Made by a program: the position numbers and the translations under genes. Positions 21,158-30,396 of a stretch of DNA of 64,000 nucleotides are shown piece by piece. Source of the DNA: Oligoflexus sp. (GTDB lineage: Bacteria; Bdellovibrionota_B; Oligoflexia; Oligoflexales; Oligoflexaceae); the NCBI GenBank assembly GCA_014378195.1, contig JACMOC010000071.1, positions 47,078 through 111,077 of the forward strand, written 5' to 3'. Positions within the stretch are counted from its first letter, which is position 1. Each line of letters starts with the position of its first letter. The notes below the pieces were generated by a model. That model saw only the letters and a list, made by a program, of their open reading frames with translations, was not told where the DNA came from and searched no databases.

Positions 21158-21337
21158 GAGGCTTATAGATTAGACCTTGGTATCAACGATTACGAAATCC
21201 CCTCAGGTCATAAACTGACTCTGGTCGTCGATACTAAAGATCCCCTCTATACATCGCCGAAGGGTGGAAGCTACGATCTCAATATTCTGGGTGGAGAAGA
21301 CTATCCCCTTGAACTCGAACTCCCTTACGCCGATTAA
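21158..21337 (+). pseudogene. C-terminal remnant resembling CocE/NonD (X-Pro dipeptidyl-peptidase) hydrolase C-terminal domain
   Basis: Not in the ORF track. Reads EAYRLDLGINDYEIPSGHKLTLVVDTKDPLYTSPKGGSYDLNILGGEDYPLELELPYAD* with in-frame stop just upstream at 21149. Confidence 0.4.
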
Positions 21338-23259
21338 TGAGTCGAAGCCGCTATCTCAGGTGATGAGGTGGCGGCTTTTTTAAAAACGATAGTGTAAGAT
21401 CCCAGGCAGTTCTGCAAATTCTTCTGCAAAGATTTGAACTCCTGCGAAGCAAATTCCTCAGCCCCAATTCCGTACACTTTATTCGTTACGCGTTGAACGA
21501 TGGTGATCGCCCCCTTCAGGGCCTCAATACTGCGTTCACCGTCGATCCATTGCGACTTGAACTGGCAAGGCTTTACGGCGCTTCCGATCAGCTCTGCATC
21601 TTTGATGGATCGGACCAGTTCGTAGGATTCGGGTGTACCGAGATAATACCCCGACATACGATCCTTAGTATCGAGTCTGCCAAGGCTTTCATTCGCGGGC
21701 GCAAGATTAAAGGCGAGTCCGGCAGTTGTCTCCTCAAGTTTATAGGCGGATGTGTATCGCATCTCAAACACGAGATCATTGACGATGCGCGAACGGAGAT
21801 CAAAGGGCTCGATCTCGCTTGAAAGTATTTCCGCGCTATCGGTAGCCCTTGCTAACAAAGTCTCGGCGATCTGCCTTTTGCTATCGGAAAGTTCCCAAGC
21901 CGTCAACCGTTCCGCTAGAAATCCTTTATAGACGAGCTGCATCTTTGTTTTGACCTGATCAGTGTTTGGGTCAAAAGCATAACTCACCGTCCTGAACGAC
22001 TGAGAATCCTCAGGCCGCATGTCCGTAGTTGTTTCAAGCCGAGAATGAGCCCCGTCCAGGACCAGAGCCGGCCGCCCTGCAATATCAGCCCGAATTGCCT
22101 GAGCGCGACTCGCCGCATTGGTCGGATCGATCCATCTTACGTGACCTTGCTCGTCTTCCGCGCGAACGATGGCGTGATTGAACATGCCCGTGCCAGGCAA
22201 AAGCATGGGTTTGGGTTTGTCATAACCACGATTCACCAAGGCCACGTTGGTTTTATAACCCATTCGGCGAAGCGAGGCAGCCGTAACGATCGCCATATCT
22301 TTGCAATCGCCGAATTGAGACGTGCGTATTGTTTGGAGGGGACGCGGGATATAGGAACCTTTACGCGTGCGCCAATCGCCGTGATAACGGACGATTTCTG
22401 CCAGGCCGGCCGTGAAAGCGTTACTGCGGTCGACAAAACTGGTTTTTAATTTGGATTCGTCAGCAACTCGCGCGAAGGCCTCGGGCAGTGGTTTGCTCAT
22501 TTCGACTTCATAATCCCTGGTAAAAGCCTTGCCGACATCAGCCCAGTTTTCGGTCGATGAAATTGCGACTTGAGGAAACGGCGATTTTTTGTACCAACCA
22601 TCGTGTTTCTCGTTCACAGGCTGGAAGTAGACCGGCCTGAGGAGCTTGATATCGACGATATCAAGATCGCCTTTTTTATGATGTTCCACGGCAAGATAAT
22701 GGTCAGGATCATCGATCGTTATAGTCAAAGGAATTTTTGAGACGATATGGGTCTTCGAGGGCGGCAATGTCGGAGAGCCTACTCCATAATAGATATTTTC
22801 GGAAAACTGGCCAGTGATTGGAACGGTGTGATGCTCCCACGTTACTTTATAATGAAGCACAGAACCGACGTTCACAGAGGGAAAGGCTATCGATAAGTTA
22901 TGAGTTTTGTCAAAACCGACATCTTTAGCTTTTTCCGGTTTATCTTCGATTTGATCTTTCGGAACCTTTTGGGTTTTGCCCTGAAAGATCGTCTCAGCCA
23001 CCACCGAAGTTACGCGCGATCGTCCAGAGTTATAACGCATGGGCACAGTTCCGTAAGCCGAACGCGCGCCATCTTTTTTGATATCGATGTTGACGTCGAA
23101 TGTATATTTGTAAGTGCCGTCTTTGTTAATTTCAAAATTCTGGTCGATTTGAGTGATTGCGGACGCTTCGTCCAGGCTTTCCCAGCGCGCTTCCGCCTGG
23201 GTCGAGAGGAGGACTATAAAAAAAATAGGGGCAAGCGCTCTTACAAAGGGTTTTGTCAT
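21334..23259 (-). CDS. secreted DUF3857/transglutaminase-like protein
   Basis: Signal peptide MTKPFVRALAPIFFIVLLSTQAEA; DUF3857-like N-terminus; transglutaminase-like FGDCKDMAIVTAASLRRMGY and FNHAIVR. Confidence 0.8.
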   Translation of the reverse strand: MTKPFVRALAPIFFIVLLSTQAEARWESLDEASAITQIDQNFEINKDGTYKYTFDVNIDIKKDGARSAYGTVPMRYNSGRSRVTSVVAETIFQGKTQKVPKDQIEDKPEKAKDVGFDKTHNLSIAFPSVNVGSVLHYKVTWEHHTVPITGQFSENIYYGVGSPTLPPSKTHIVSKIPLTITIDDPDHYLAVEHHKKGDLDIVDIKLLRPVYFQPVNEKHDGWYKKSPFPQVAISSTENWADVGKAFTRDYEVEMSKPLPEAFARVADESKLKTSFVDRSNAFTAGLAEIVRYHGDWRTRKGSYIPRPLQTIRTSQFGDCKDMAIVTAASLRRMGYKTNVALVNRGYDKPKPMLLPGTGMFNHAIVRAEDEQGHVRWIDPTNAASRAQAIRADIAGRPALVLDGAHSRLETTTDMRPEDSQSFRTVSYAFDPNTDQVKTKMQLVYKGFLAERLTAWELSDSKRQIAETLLARATDSAEILSSEIEPFDLRSRIVNDLVFEMRYTSAYKLEETTAGLAFNLAPANESLGRLDTKDRMSGYYLGTPESYELVRSIKDAELIGSAVKPCQFKSQWIDGERSIEALKGAITIVQRVTNKVYGIGAEEFASQEFKSLQKNLQNCLGSYTIVFKKAATSSPEIAASTH

Positions 23260-23374
23260 CAAACCGTCCCATACAGAAATGTGATTCTGACGAGAATAAT
23301 ACCTCATGTGTGAAGAAAAACTAAGTCCTTGTCCAGATGCACGGACTTGATTTTACGGTAACCCTCTTCCGGCT

Positions 23375-24355
23375 TTAATAGCTGCCGATCGCAAACTTCT
23401 GCGCGGCACTGCTTCCATCACAGGGTGCGAGGACAAGAACACTAACTTGATCCCCGCTTGAAGCTATATCCGTCGTATTTTCGGCCAAGCAGTTGTTTGT
23501 ACCGACCTGCCGAATTTGTGGGCCTGTCACGGTCCATGTGGGGACGGTCGGGTCGGAACAGTCGACGGGCAATCCTGAGGCCGTGGGTGAGTTCCCGCTG
23601 ATGCCCATCGTCAGACAGCGCCCGAGGGCATGCGCAATTTTATTATCCGGCGTCACAAACCAATCCTGAGCTAAGGAGCGTGTATTGCAGAGATATGTTT
23701 GGACTAAATAAGAAGACTTTTGCCAAGAAAAATTATCCATGCAACGAAATGTGCCGTCAGTGCGAGCCCGGGAATTGCGGATGAAATTAAAGTTTCGCAC
23801 TGGCGCGGTTTGATCACGACTGATAGGAGCTGCCGCTATTTTACGGCCGCTTCCCGCTTCAACAGCATTGAAGCTGAACTTCGTGTTCTCGATATTGGCA
23901 TCGAGGTCCGCTGTCGATTTCGCAGTGATCGTAAAACGAACGTGATACTTACTATAAGAGGAGAGTGGCTCTTGTGCGACTGTCAGGGCATCGGCCTGAG
24001 TTGATTCAAAACGAAAACTGGAATAGGTCTTGGTGAGATCGACTTTTATAAACGATGTACTATCGAGCATGCCACAGATGACAGTCTGTTTCTCATTGAT
24101 TTTTTCGTCCTGAAAGCAAGTCAGCAAAACGCCTGTGATCGCCGAAGGAATACTCAATGTATCGGTTGTAGTTTTCGCTTCTGTCGGTCCCTGAGCCGGA
24201 GTTGGCTCGGTAGCAGCCGCTTGATCCGCTGCGTTTTTTTCTTTCACTATCCCGCTCATGCCTGATTTTGAACAACTGAAGGTCGCACAAGAAAGCGCGA
24301 TGATCGCTGTGACGCCGAGACTTCTTGAAACCAAGTGTTGCGAGCGTTTCCACAT
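23375..24355 (-). CDS. lipoprotein with C-terminal ricin B-lectin-like region (paralog)
   Basis: ALSCATFSCSKSG lipobox; AITGVLLTCFQDEKINEKQTVICGMLDS; C-terminal AQDWFVTPDNKIAHALGRCLTM..PTWTVTGPQIRQVGTNNCLAE. Confidence 0.7.
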   Translation of the reverse strand: MWKRSQHLVSRSLGVTAIIALSCATFSCSKSGMSGIVKEKNAADQAAATEPTPAQGPTEAKTTTDTLSIPSAITGVLLTCFQDEKINEKQTVICGMLDSTSFIKVDLTKTYSSFRFESTQADALTVAQEPLSSYSKYHVRFTITAKSTADLDANIENTKFSFNAVEAGSGRKIAAAPISRDQTAPVRNFNFIRNSRARTDGTFRCMDNFSWQKSSYLVQTYLCNTRSLAQDWFVTPDNKIAHALGRCLTMGISGNSPTASGLPVDCSDPTVPTWTVTGPQIRQVGTNNCLAENTTDIASSGDQVSVLVLAPCDGSSAAQKFAIGSY

Positions 24356-24596
24356 AATCGTTTCCTTCAATGTCTAAAAGAGCCGTCCGTAGAGGCCTTA
24401 TCGGCAAACGATCGTCCAAAGTTGAGGCCTTTTTGAACTTTGCTCAACTTTTATGAATTCCTCTCATAAAGACAGGGACATAAAAATACCCATTTAGTTT
24501 TCGTAAAGCAGAATTCGTCAATGGTTGGCTGGCCAAGTCTAACTTTTTCCCTGTTTGCTGCGGTACAACGAGATGACCAAAAAGGGAGATCCAAAC

Positions 24597-25040
24597 ATGA
24601 AAAATTTTCTAACACTTATATTCAGCGGCCTGCTTACTCACACAGCATTTGCTACGACCATCGCACCGGTTGACGTCGGAATGTGTACACGAGACTTCAA
24701 CCCCTGGGGTCATTCCTCCATGTGTTCGTGCCCCCATGCCACCCGTTACGATCTCCGCATTGGGCGTTGTGTTCAAGGCGCTCCTGTTGAAGCCAATCAA
24801 CTGGGCGTGATTTCTAAAGAACTTGCAATTGGCGGCGAAACAAGCGGAGCTGTCCTCAATACCGACGAAGGCCAAAAATTTGAATTGATCTTGAGCCGTC
24901 AAGCCAGCGCGCAACTGGAAGATCCACAAAACCTTGGCCAAAAATACCAGATTTCGGGCGAAATTCTCGAAGTTGAAGGTCTCGAAACAGCGACACGTCC
25001 GACTATTATCGTTGACGCTCTTGTTCCTGTGGCTCAGTAA
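24597..25040 (+). CDS. small secreted Cys-containing protein
   Basis: Signal peptide MKNFLTLIFSGLLTHTAFA; CTRDFNPWGHSSMCSCPHATRYDLRIGRC. Confidence 0.65.
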   Translation: MKNFLTLIFSGLLTHTAFATTIAPVDVGMCTRDFNPWGHSSMCSCPHATRYDLRIGRCVQGAPVEANQLGVISKELAIGGETSGAVLNTDEGQKFELILSRQASAQLEDPQNLGQKYQISGEILEVEGLETATRPTIIVDALVPVAQ

Positions 25041-25097
25041 GTATCGAAAGTCTTTTTCTTCTGGTTGACTGAAATAATATCCACATTCTGATAAATA

Positions 25098-25127
25098 GCG
25101 AGCTTACCTAGCTCGCCATTTTTTTGT
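25098..25127 (+). terminator. rho-independent terminator
   Basis: gcgagct-tacct-agctcgc followed by cattttttt. Confidence 0.75.
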
Positions 25128-25283
25128 TCCTAAGGACTAAAAGCTTGATTTCTCTCACAAAAATCAATCCATAGACCTAATCACAACCTCCAACTTAGTT
25201 GTAGCCATCGGGGGCGAAGGATACGTCAACGGCTAGAACAAGGAAGTGTAAGAGAGAAAAAGGATGGCAAAGGCCATAAACTG

Positions 25284-25323
25284 AAAAAGCTGCTGACATT
25301 GGCGAAAGCCGAATGTTAGCAGC
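25284..25323 (-). terminator. terminator for the aminotransferase gene
   Basis: gctgctgacattggc-gaaa-gccgaatgttagcagc hairpin; on the minus strand it is followed by tttttcagttt, just past the stop at 25348. Confidence 0.75.
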
Positions 25324-25347
25324 CCTATTCAATAGACCAACCGAAGA

Positions 25348-26832
25348 TTATTTGTAGATTGGACCGCGTTTGAGAGCTTCACGGGTTTTGCTCATAACAA
25401 GATCAATTTCAGCCGAAGTAATGCGGAAATGAGGCGTAAAACGAAGAGCGTTTTTACCGCCATGAATCACACCGATCCCGTTATGTCGCAGCCACATCTC
25501 AACGCCATCGAATCCGACAACTTTATAACCGGTAGGATTGAGATGAAGGGCACACAGAAGACCAGTTCCTGTGACATCTGTTACGACATCAGGAAATTCT
25601 TTCTGAAGGCCACGGAATTTCTCCAAAAACTCTCTGCCACGCTCCCGAATGTTTTGACGAAGTTCGGGCGTTACCATGTCAAGTACCGCACACGCGACAT
25701 CAAGGGCGCGGGGGTTGGTCGTCATCGTATTGCCGTAAAGACCGGTTTCATAAAGCAACGAAGCTTTATCGTCGAGAGCCAGAATGGAAAGTGGGTACTG
25801 CCCCGCGTTGACAGCCTTGGAAAAGGTTTCCATATCAGGCGCTTCCGCCGATTGAAATCCTGGATAATCACAGATACTCAAAACGCCCTGAGTCCGAAGA
25901 CCCGCCTGAATAGAATCCATCATGAGCAAAGCGCCATGGGCACGCGTTAAACGGCGCGCCTCATCATAAAACGCGCGTTCCACAGCAACGCCGGGATTGC
26001 CTTCGCCCATCACCGGTTCCATCAACATCATCTCAAAAAAGATATTGTTTTTATCGGCATCGGCAAACGCTTTACGAAGCGATTCGATCTTGTTGATTTC
26101 GACGGTCTGAAGATGAATGTTGCGGAAGGACGCGAGTTTTTCATAACTCTTTGCCGACGAATCCGAAGCCATCGCCGGACGCTCCGTACGGCCGTGGAAA
26201 CTCCCTTTCAGCGAAAGCATCATGATCGTGCGACCATGATAACGCGCACCTGGATCAGTGAGTTTTTTGGCGTTGGAATCCGCTATACGCGCTGCGACCG
26301 TGACTGATTCCGAACCGCTGTTGAGGCAAAGGAATTTATTGTAAATCCCTGTACGGTTGGGACGACTGTGGCCGATTTCTTTTTTGAGTTTATCGGTGAG
26401 GCGCTTTTGGCTGAAGTTGGCCGTCATGATATTGGCCATAACGTGCTGACGAGCCATGACATCGATGATTTTCTGGGGGCCGTGACCGAAACCCAGCATT
26501 CCGTAACCACCCGAATCATGCAGCACCGCACCATTCAGAGTGATGACCCAGGGTCCTTGCGCGTGGACCGCGATATAGGGATTGACCGAACTTGCTTCGT
26601 AGAAGTTCACGAAATCACTTTGGATAAACTTGACCAGCTCAAGTTCAGGCAAAAGAATCTTGTCGCCAAATTCCTGCTCGAGTTGCAAAAACGTATCATA
26701 AGCGGCATCGACTGCTTCAACCAAGTCACGATCGTGTTTGGCAAAGGTTTCCAGCGTCGTATCGTCTAAGCCTTTGGTCACAGGCGTTCCGGTACGGCGG
26801 CGCAATTCGTGCAGTTTTTTGATCAGCTCCAT
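25348..26832 (-). CDS. class III PLP-dependent aminotransferase
   Basis: FLCLNSGSESVTVAARIAD, GSFHGRTERP, MMDSIQAG, PDMETFSKAVNAGQYPLS (candidate PLP Lys). Confidence 0.85.
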   Translation of the reverse strand: MELIKKLHELRRRTGTPVTKGLDDTTLETFAKHDRDLVEAVDAAYDTFLQLEQEFGDKILLPELELVKFIQSDFVNFYEASSVNPYIAVHAQGPWVITLNGAVLHDSGGYGMLGFGHGPQKIIDVMARQHVMANIMTANFSQKRLTDKLKKEIGHSRPNRTGIYNKFLCLNSGSESVTVAARIADSNAKKLTDPGARYHGRTIMMLSLKGSFHGRTERPAMASDSSAKSYEKLASFRNIHLQTVEINKIESLRKAFADADKNNIFFEMMLMEPVMGEGNPGVAVERAFYDEARRLTRAHGALLMMDSIQAGLRTQGVLSICDYPGFQSAEAPDMETFSKAVNAGQYPLSILALDDKASLLYETGLYGNTMTTNPRALDVACAVLDMVTPELRQNIRERGREFLEKFRGLQKEFPDVVTDVTGTGLLCALHLNPTGYKVVGFDGVEMWLRHNGIGVIHGGKNALRFTPHFRITSAEIDLVMSKTREALKRGPIYK

Positions 26833-26866
26833 AATTCTTACCCTCTTCGATTATTCATTCGAAACT

Positions 26867-28066
26867 TTAACTCAAGGCAAACGAGAGTGCTGCTTCCAGC
26901 GACCAACGTGTTTCGCGAAACCACTCCAGCTCCGAGAGAAACAAACGCCTCTCGGCATCCAGCCTCATGAGACCTCGTTCTAACGCTTCTTTGATGAGCG
27001 GCCGGGGCTCAAAACGATAACCGCTCTTGGCCTCGATCTCCGGAAGAGAAATTCCTTTCCAGGTTCGGAGGCCCGAACTCACCGTCTCCATGATCCAGGC
27101 TTCCCCATCGCGGTCCGCATCGATCTCGTTGTACTTCCGCGTAATGATACCCTGAAGTGTCGAGGAAGACTCCGGAACGAATGTTCGCCAGTTCCCATTT
27201 TGCTGCCACCTTAATCCATAGGGACCCAACTCTTCAAGGTAACTATGCGCTCCTGCTCCTAAAGCTAAATAAGAGCCGCCGTACCAATAAAGACCATTAT
27301 GACGTGCTTCACGATCCGGTAAGGCCCAGTTGGAAACCTCCTCATGAATGTACCCTGATTTTTCCAAGATTTTACAGGCAGTTTCATAAAAGCCGTAAAG
27401 ACGATCATCATCGATTGCAGTCATCTTGCCTCGCGCAAGGCGTCGTGCAAACGGGGTGCTGCCTTCAAACGTCAGGTTATAAAGACTGGCGTGGGTCGCA
27501 CCGCTTTTCACCAAGGTCTTAAGGTCCTCGATCCAATCAGCGTCGGTTTGTCCTGGCCAACCGTAAATAAGGTCGACATTGCAATTGGGAATGCGCTCCC
27601 TCACCACATCGATGGCTTTGAGCGCCTGCTCGGTCGTATGCTCTCGCGTGAGCGCTTTCAGACCAGCGGTATGGAAGGACTGCACGCCGAGAGAGATGCG
27701 GTTGATGCCCGCATCCGCCCAGATTGCGACGCTTTCCCGAGTTATGTGCTCGGGGTTTGCTTCCAAAGTGATTTCGGCTGTGGGCGACGTCACAGCCAGT
27801 ATTTTTTGCATGATCGGACGGAGTTCGTGCGTGACGAGACTGGGCGTCCCGCCTCCCCAGAAAACAGAATAAAACGCAGGCTTGGATTCGTTCCCAGTCC
27901 CTGGAATCTCTTTCCACACGTTGAGATAATCATCGAGCAGTGATTCGAGCGAAAGGAGATAGAATGTTTTCTGCTCTTCGGTATAAAGAGCTGACTTCAC
28001 GAAGTCGCAGTAGTGGCAAATTCGCGAGCAGAAGGGCAAATGAAGATAAAGCCCGATAGGATGCAA
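26867..28066 (-). CDS. hemW: HemW-like radical SAM protein
   Basis: IGLYLHLPFCSRICHYCDF (Cx3Cx2C), VFWGGGTPSL, EANPEH, GVQSF. Confidence 0.87.
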   Translation of the reverse strand: MHPIGLYLHLPFCSRICHYCDFVKSALYTEEQKTFYLLSLESLLDDYLNVWKEIPGTGNESKPAFYSVFWGGGTPSLVTHELRPIMQKILAVTSPTAEITLEANPEHITRESVAIWADAGINRISLGVQSFHTAGLKALTREHTTEQALKAIDVVRERIPNCNVDLIYGWPGQTDADWIEDLKTLVKSGATHASLYNLTFEGSTPFARRLARGKMTAIDDDRLYGFYETACKILEKSGYIHEEVSNWALPDREARHNGLYWYGGSYLALGAGAHSYLEELGPYGLRWQQNGNWRTFVPESSSTLQGIITRKYNEIDADRDGEAWIMETVSSGLRTWKGISLPEIEAKSGYRFEPRPLIKEALERGLMRLDAERRLFLSELEWFRETRWSLEAALSFALS

Positions 28067-28078
28067 ACCAACGCCTTT

Positions 28079-28600
28079 CTACAATTCAGGTGAAGCGGGC
28101 ATCGGAGGCGATTCCGCTGTGAACCGAACGACTTCGGCGCGTTTCACCACCCGCGTATCGAAGATATAATCGTGCAGGGTGCGTTTGTCTTTGTTGAAAG
28201 CCGCCATGAGATAGCCGATTCCAAGGGACAGGAGGCTCACGTTTTTGCCGATCACATCACGGAAGAATCCACGCCAGAAACTAATATGCTCACCCGTCTG
28301 ATGATCAACGACTTCAAGCGAAAAGGCTTTTTTGCCCAGGGTTGCGCCTTTTTTCGCATAAAATCCGCCGGAGTAAACACCGAGAATGACGAAATAAATA
28401 ACGTAGGCGCGACTATCGTAGGTAAGAAACTCGACGGATGGATCCTGCGTATGCCTGAGGGCCGCGACAAGCTGCATGATGATCGATAACACGATCGAAT
28501 CCACCAGGAGAGCGAGCGAACGGATCCAAAAGCCAGCCGGTATAAAAACTTCTTTCGCTTTTACGCTCACTAACTCTGACTCTTCAAGCATCCGATCCAT
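28079..28600 (-). CDS. RDD family membrane protein
   Basis: AGFWIRSLALLVDSIVLSIIMQLV; GKKAFSLEVVDHQTGEHISFWRGFFRDV. Confidence 0.8.
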   Translation of the reverse strand: MDRMLEESELVSVKAKEVFIPAGFWIRSLALLVDSIVLSIIMQLVAALRHTQDPSVEFLTYDSRAYVIYFVILGVYSGGFYAKKGATLGKKAFSLEVVDHQTGEHISFWRGFFRDVIGKNVSLLSLGIGYLMAAFNKDKRTLHDYIFDTRVVKRAEVVRFTAESPPMPASPEL

Positions 28601-28614
28601 CCTTGGGTAGTGGT

Positions 28615-29232
28615 TTAGGGCACCGAAGGCCACCGCTTCAGGGCATCGCTCAACTCCACAAGAGGGAGTCCGACGACGTTGGAATACGATCCTTGTATGG
28701 AGCGCACCAAAAACCCTCCGATGCCTTGAATTCCATAAGATCCGGCTTTGTCCATTGGCTCTTTGGTCTGGACATAATAGCTGATTTCAGCTGGCGAAAG
28801 CTGTTTAAAAAACACCAAGGTCTCCACCGCAAAACTTTCGCGGTGGACCTTGCCGTCACCGGCATCGCCAACCAGCGATACAGCCGTGATCACCTGATGC
28901 GAACGTCCCGACATCTGAGTAAGCATGCAAACAGCATCGTCAGTGTCGAGAGGCTTTTCTAAAACCTGGCCATCAAGAAGACCAATCGTATCAGCCCCGA
29001 TAGCGATCACCGGAGCCCGCGTGTCGGAGCGCGAAGAATAAACCGCCTCGGCTTTTTCCATCGAATTTCGTTTTGCATAATCCACACCGCTTTCACCAGG
29101 ACGGTGTTTTTCTTCGGTGTGGGGCGAAACGATCGCGAAAGGAAGACCGAGATAACTGAGCAGTTCCTTGCGGCGCGGAGAGGTGCTCGCAAGGATCAGG
29201 CTCAACGGAAAATTCTCAAGAGCGCTTGGCAT
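28615..29232 (-). CDS. maf: Maf family nucleotide pyrophosphatase
   Basis: LILASTSPRRKELLSYLGLPFAIVSP; AIGADTIGLLDGQVLEKP; GSYGIQGIGGFLVRSIQGSYSNVVGLPL. Confidence 0.92.
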   Translation of the reverse strand: MPSALENFPLSLILASTSPRRKELLSYLGLPFAIVSPHTEEKHRPGESGVDYAKRNSMEKAEAVYSSRSDTRAPVIAIGADTIGLLDGQVLEKPLDTDDAVCMLTQMSGRSHQVITAVSLVGDAGDGKVHRESFAVETLVFFKQLSPAEISYYVQTKEPMDKAGSYGIQGIGGFLVRSIQGSYSNVVGLPLVELSDALKRWPSVP

Positions 29233-29875
29233 ATTGCTCCCATTTCTTTTTGATCGCACTACGTGATAACACACCTTCCCGGATCATGCCCCAGCTTCCG
29301 TCTTCTTCGAGACGGATGACTGTTGAGGGTGTGAATGTCTTTTCAAGCTGAGATTCAACCTGGCGAGGCGTGAGTTTCGGCAAAAAGACGTTGGGTTTGT
29401 CTTTCAAAAAGGCCAGAGCCGAGTTCCAATCATTCGCGCTGGGTTCGCCCGATACGTTCACGCTCGAACTTGGAAACGGCGAATTCAAACGAACGAGCAG
29501 CTGATGCATCCAAACGGTATCGCCTGTCCACTCGGGCATGCGCAGGCCGCATGTTCCGTCAGCAGCGATCAAAGACTTCGGACATTTGGTCGAAGCCTTC
29601 CATACAACGCTCAGAGCCGATGGCCACAAGCTTCTCAGGATCTCTTCCCAAGCTCCGGGAAGAGTTTGCCAGCAACGAGCCGCAACCTCATAACTCGAAA
29701 TGAGCGAGATGGGGCTTTTGCCGGCGCTGCGTGCCTTGAGAGCAATAAAGTTTTGCTCTGCGAGGGGCAGATGAGGATTGAAACTCAGACCCGGGACAGT
29801 ATCTGTCGGATGCAAGCATACTTTTCCAGACAACCATGCTTGAGCATATTCCTCAATCGATACCATAGTTTTCAA
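29216..29875 (-). CDS. Sua5/YciO/YrdC-type L-threonylcarbamoyladenylate synthase
   Basis: LHPTDTVPGLSFNP; KARSAGKSPISLI; SSSVNVSGEPSANDW. Confidence 0.87.
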   Translation of the reverse strand: MKTMVSIEEYAQAWLSGKVCLHPTDTVPGLSFNPHLPLAEQNFIALKARSAGKSPISLISSYEVAARCWQTLPGAWEEILRSLWPSALSVVWKASTKCPKSLIAADGTCGLRMPEWTGDTVWMHQLLVRLNSPFPSSSVNVSGEPSANDWNSALAFLKDKPNVFLPKLTPRQVESQLEKTFTPSTVIRLEEDGSWGMIREGVLSRSAIKKKWEQYAKRS

Positions 29876-30372
29876 CCTTCAAAAATAACACGGTTTTTGC
29901 TGTCGCTCTCGAGGACTTGTGTCGTTTGAGCCTTGCGATAGCGAATGAGTTCGTCACTAAGAATCTTATCATTGGTGGCAATGATCTGAATCGCGAAGAG
30001 TGCGCCGTTGGTAAATCCGGCTTTGCCGAGAGTCATAGTCGCCACGGGGATACCCGCTGGCATTTGACTCATCGAAAGAAGGGCATCAAGACCGGCCGTC
30101 GCGGCATTTGCCACCGGCACGGCGAGCACAGGAAGATTCGTCTGCGCGGCCACCACACCGGCAAGATGGGCGGACATACCTGCAACGCAGATAATAACTT
30201 TGCCGCCTTGTTTTTCAAAAGCTGAGACGAGTCCTTCCACGAAGGCAGGCGAGCGATGAGCCGAGGCGATTCTGAGGTCATAGGACACCTTGAATTCGCG
30301 CAGGATCTCTTGACCTTTTTCCGTGATGATGAGATCGCTGTGGCTGCCTAAAAGAATAAGTACGTCACTCAT
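29872..30372 (-). CDS. purE: PurE, phosphoribosylaminoimidazole carboxylase/mutase
   Basis: VLILLGSHSD, ASAHRSP, CVAGMSAHLAGVVAA, LLSMSQMPAGIPVATMTLG. Confidence 0.9.
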   Translation of the reverse strand: MSDVLILLGSHSDLIITEKGQEILREFKVSYDLRIASAHRSPAFVEGLVSAFEKQGGKVIICVAGMSAHLAGVVAAQTNLPVLAVPVANAATAGLDALLSMSQMPAGIPVATMTLGKAGFTNGALFAIQIIATNDKILSDELIRYRKAQTTQVLESDSKNRVIFEG

Positions 30373-30396
30373 AAGTTTCCTCATCGAAAGAAGGGT

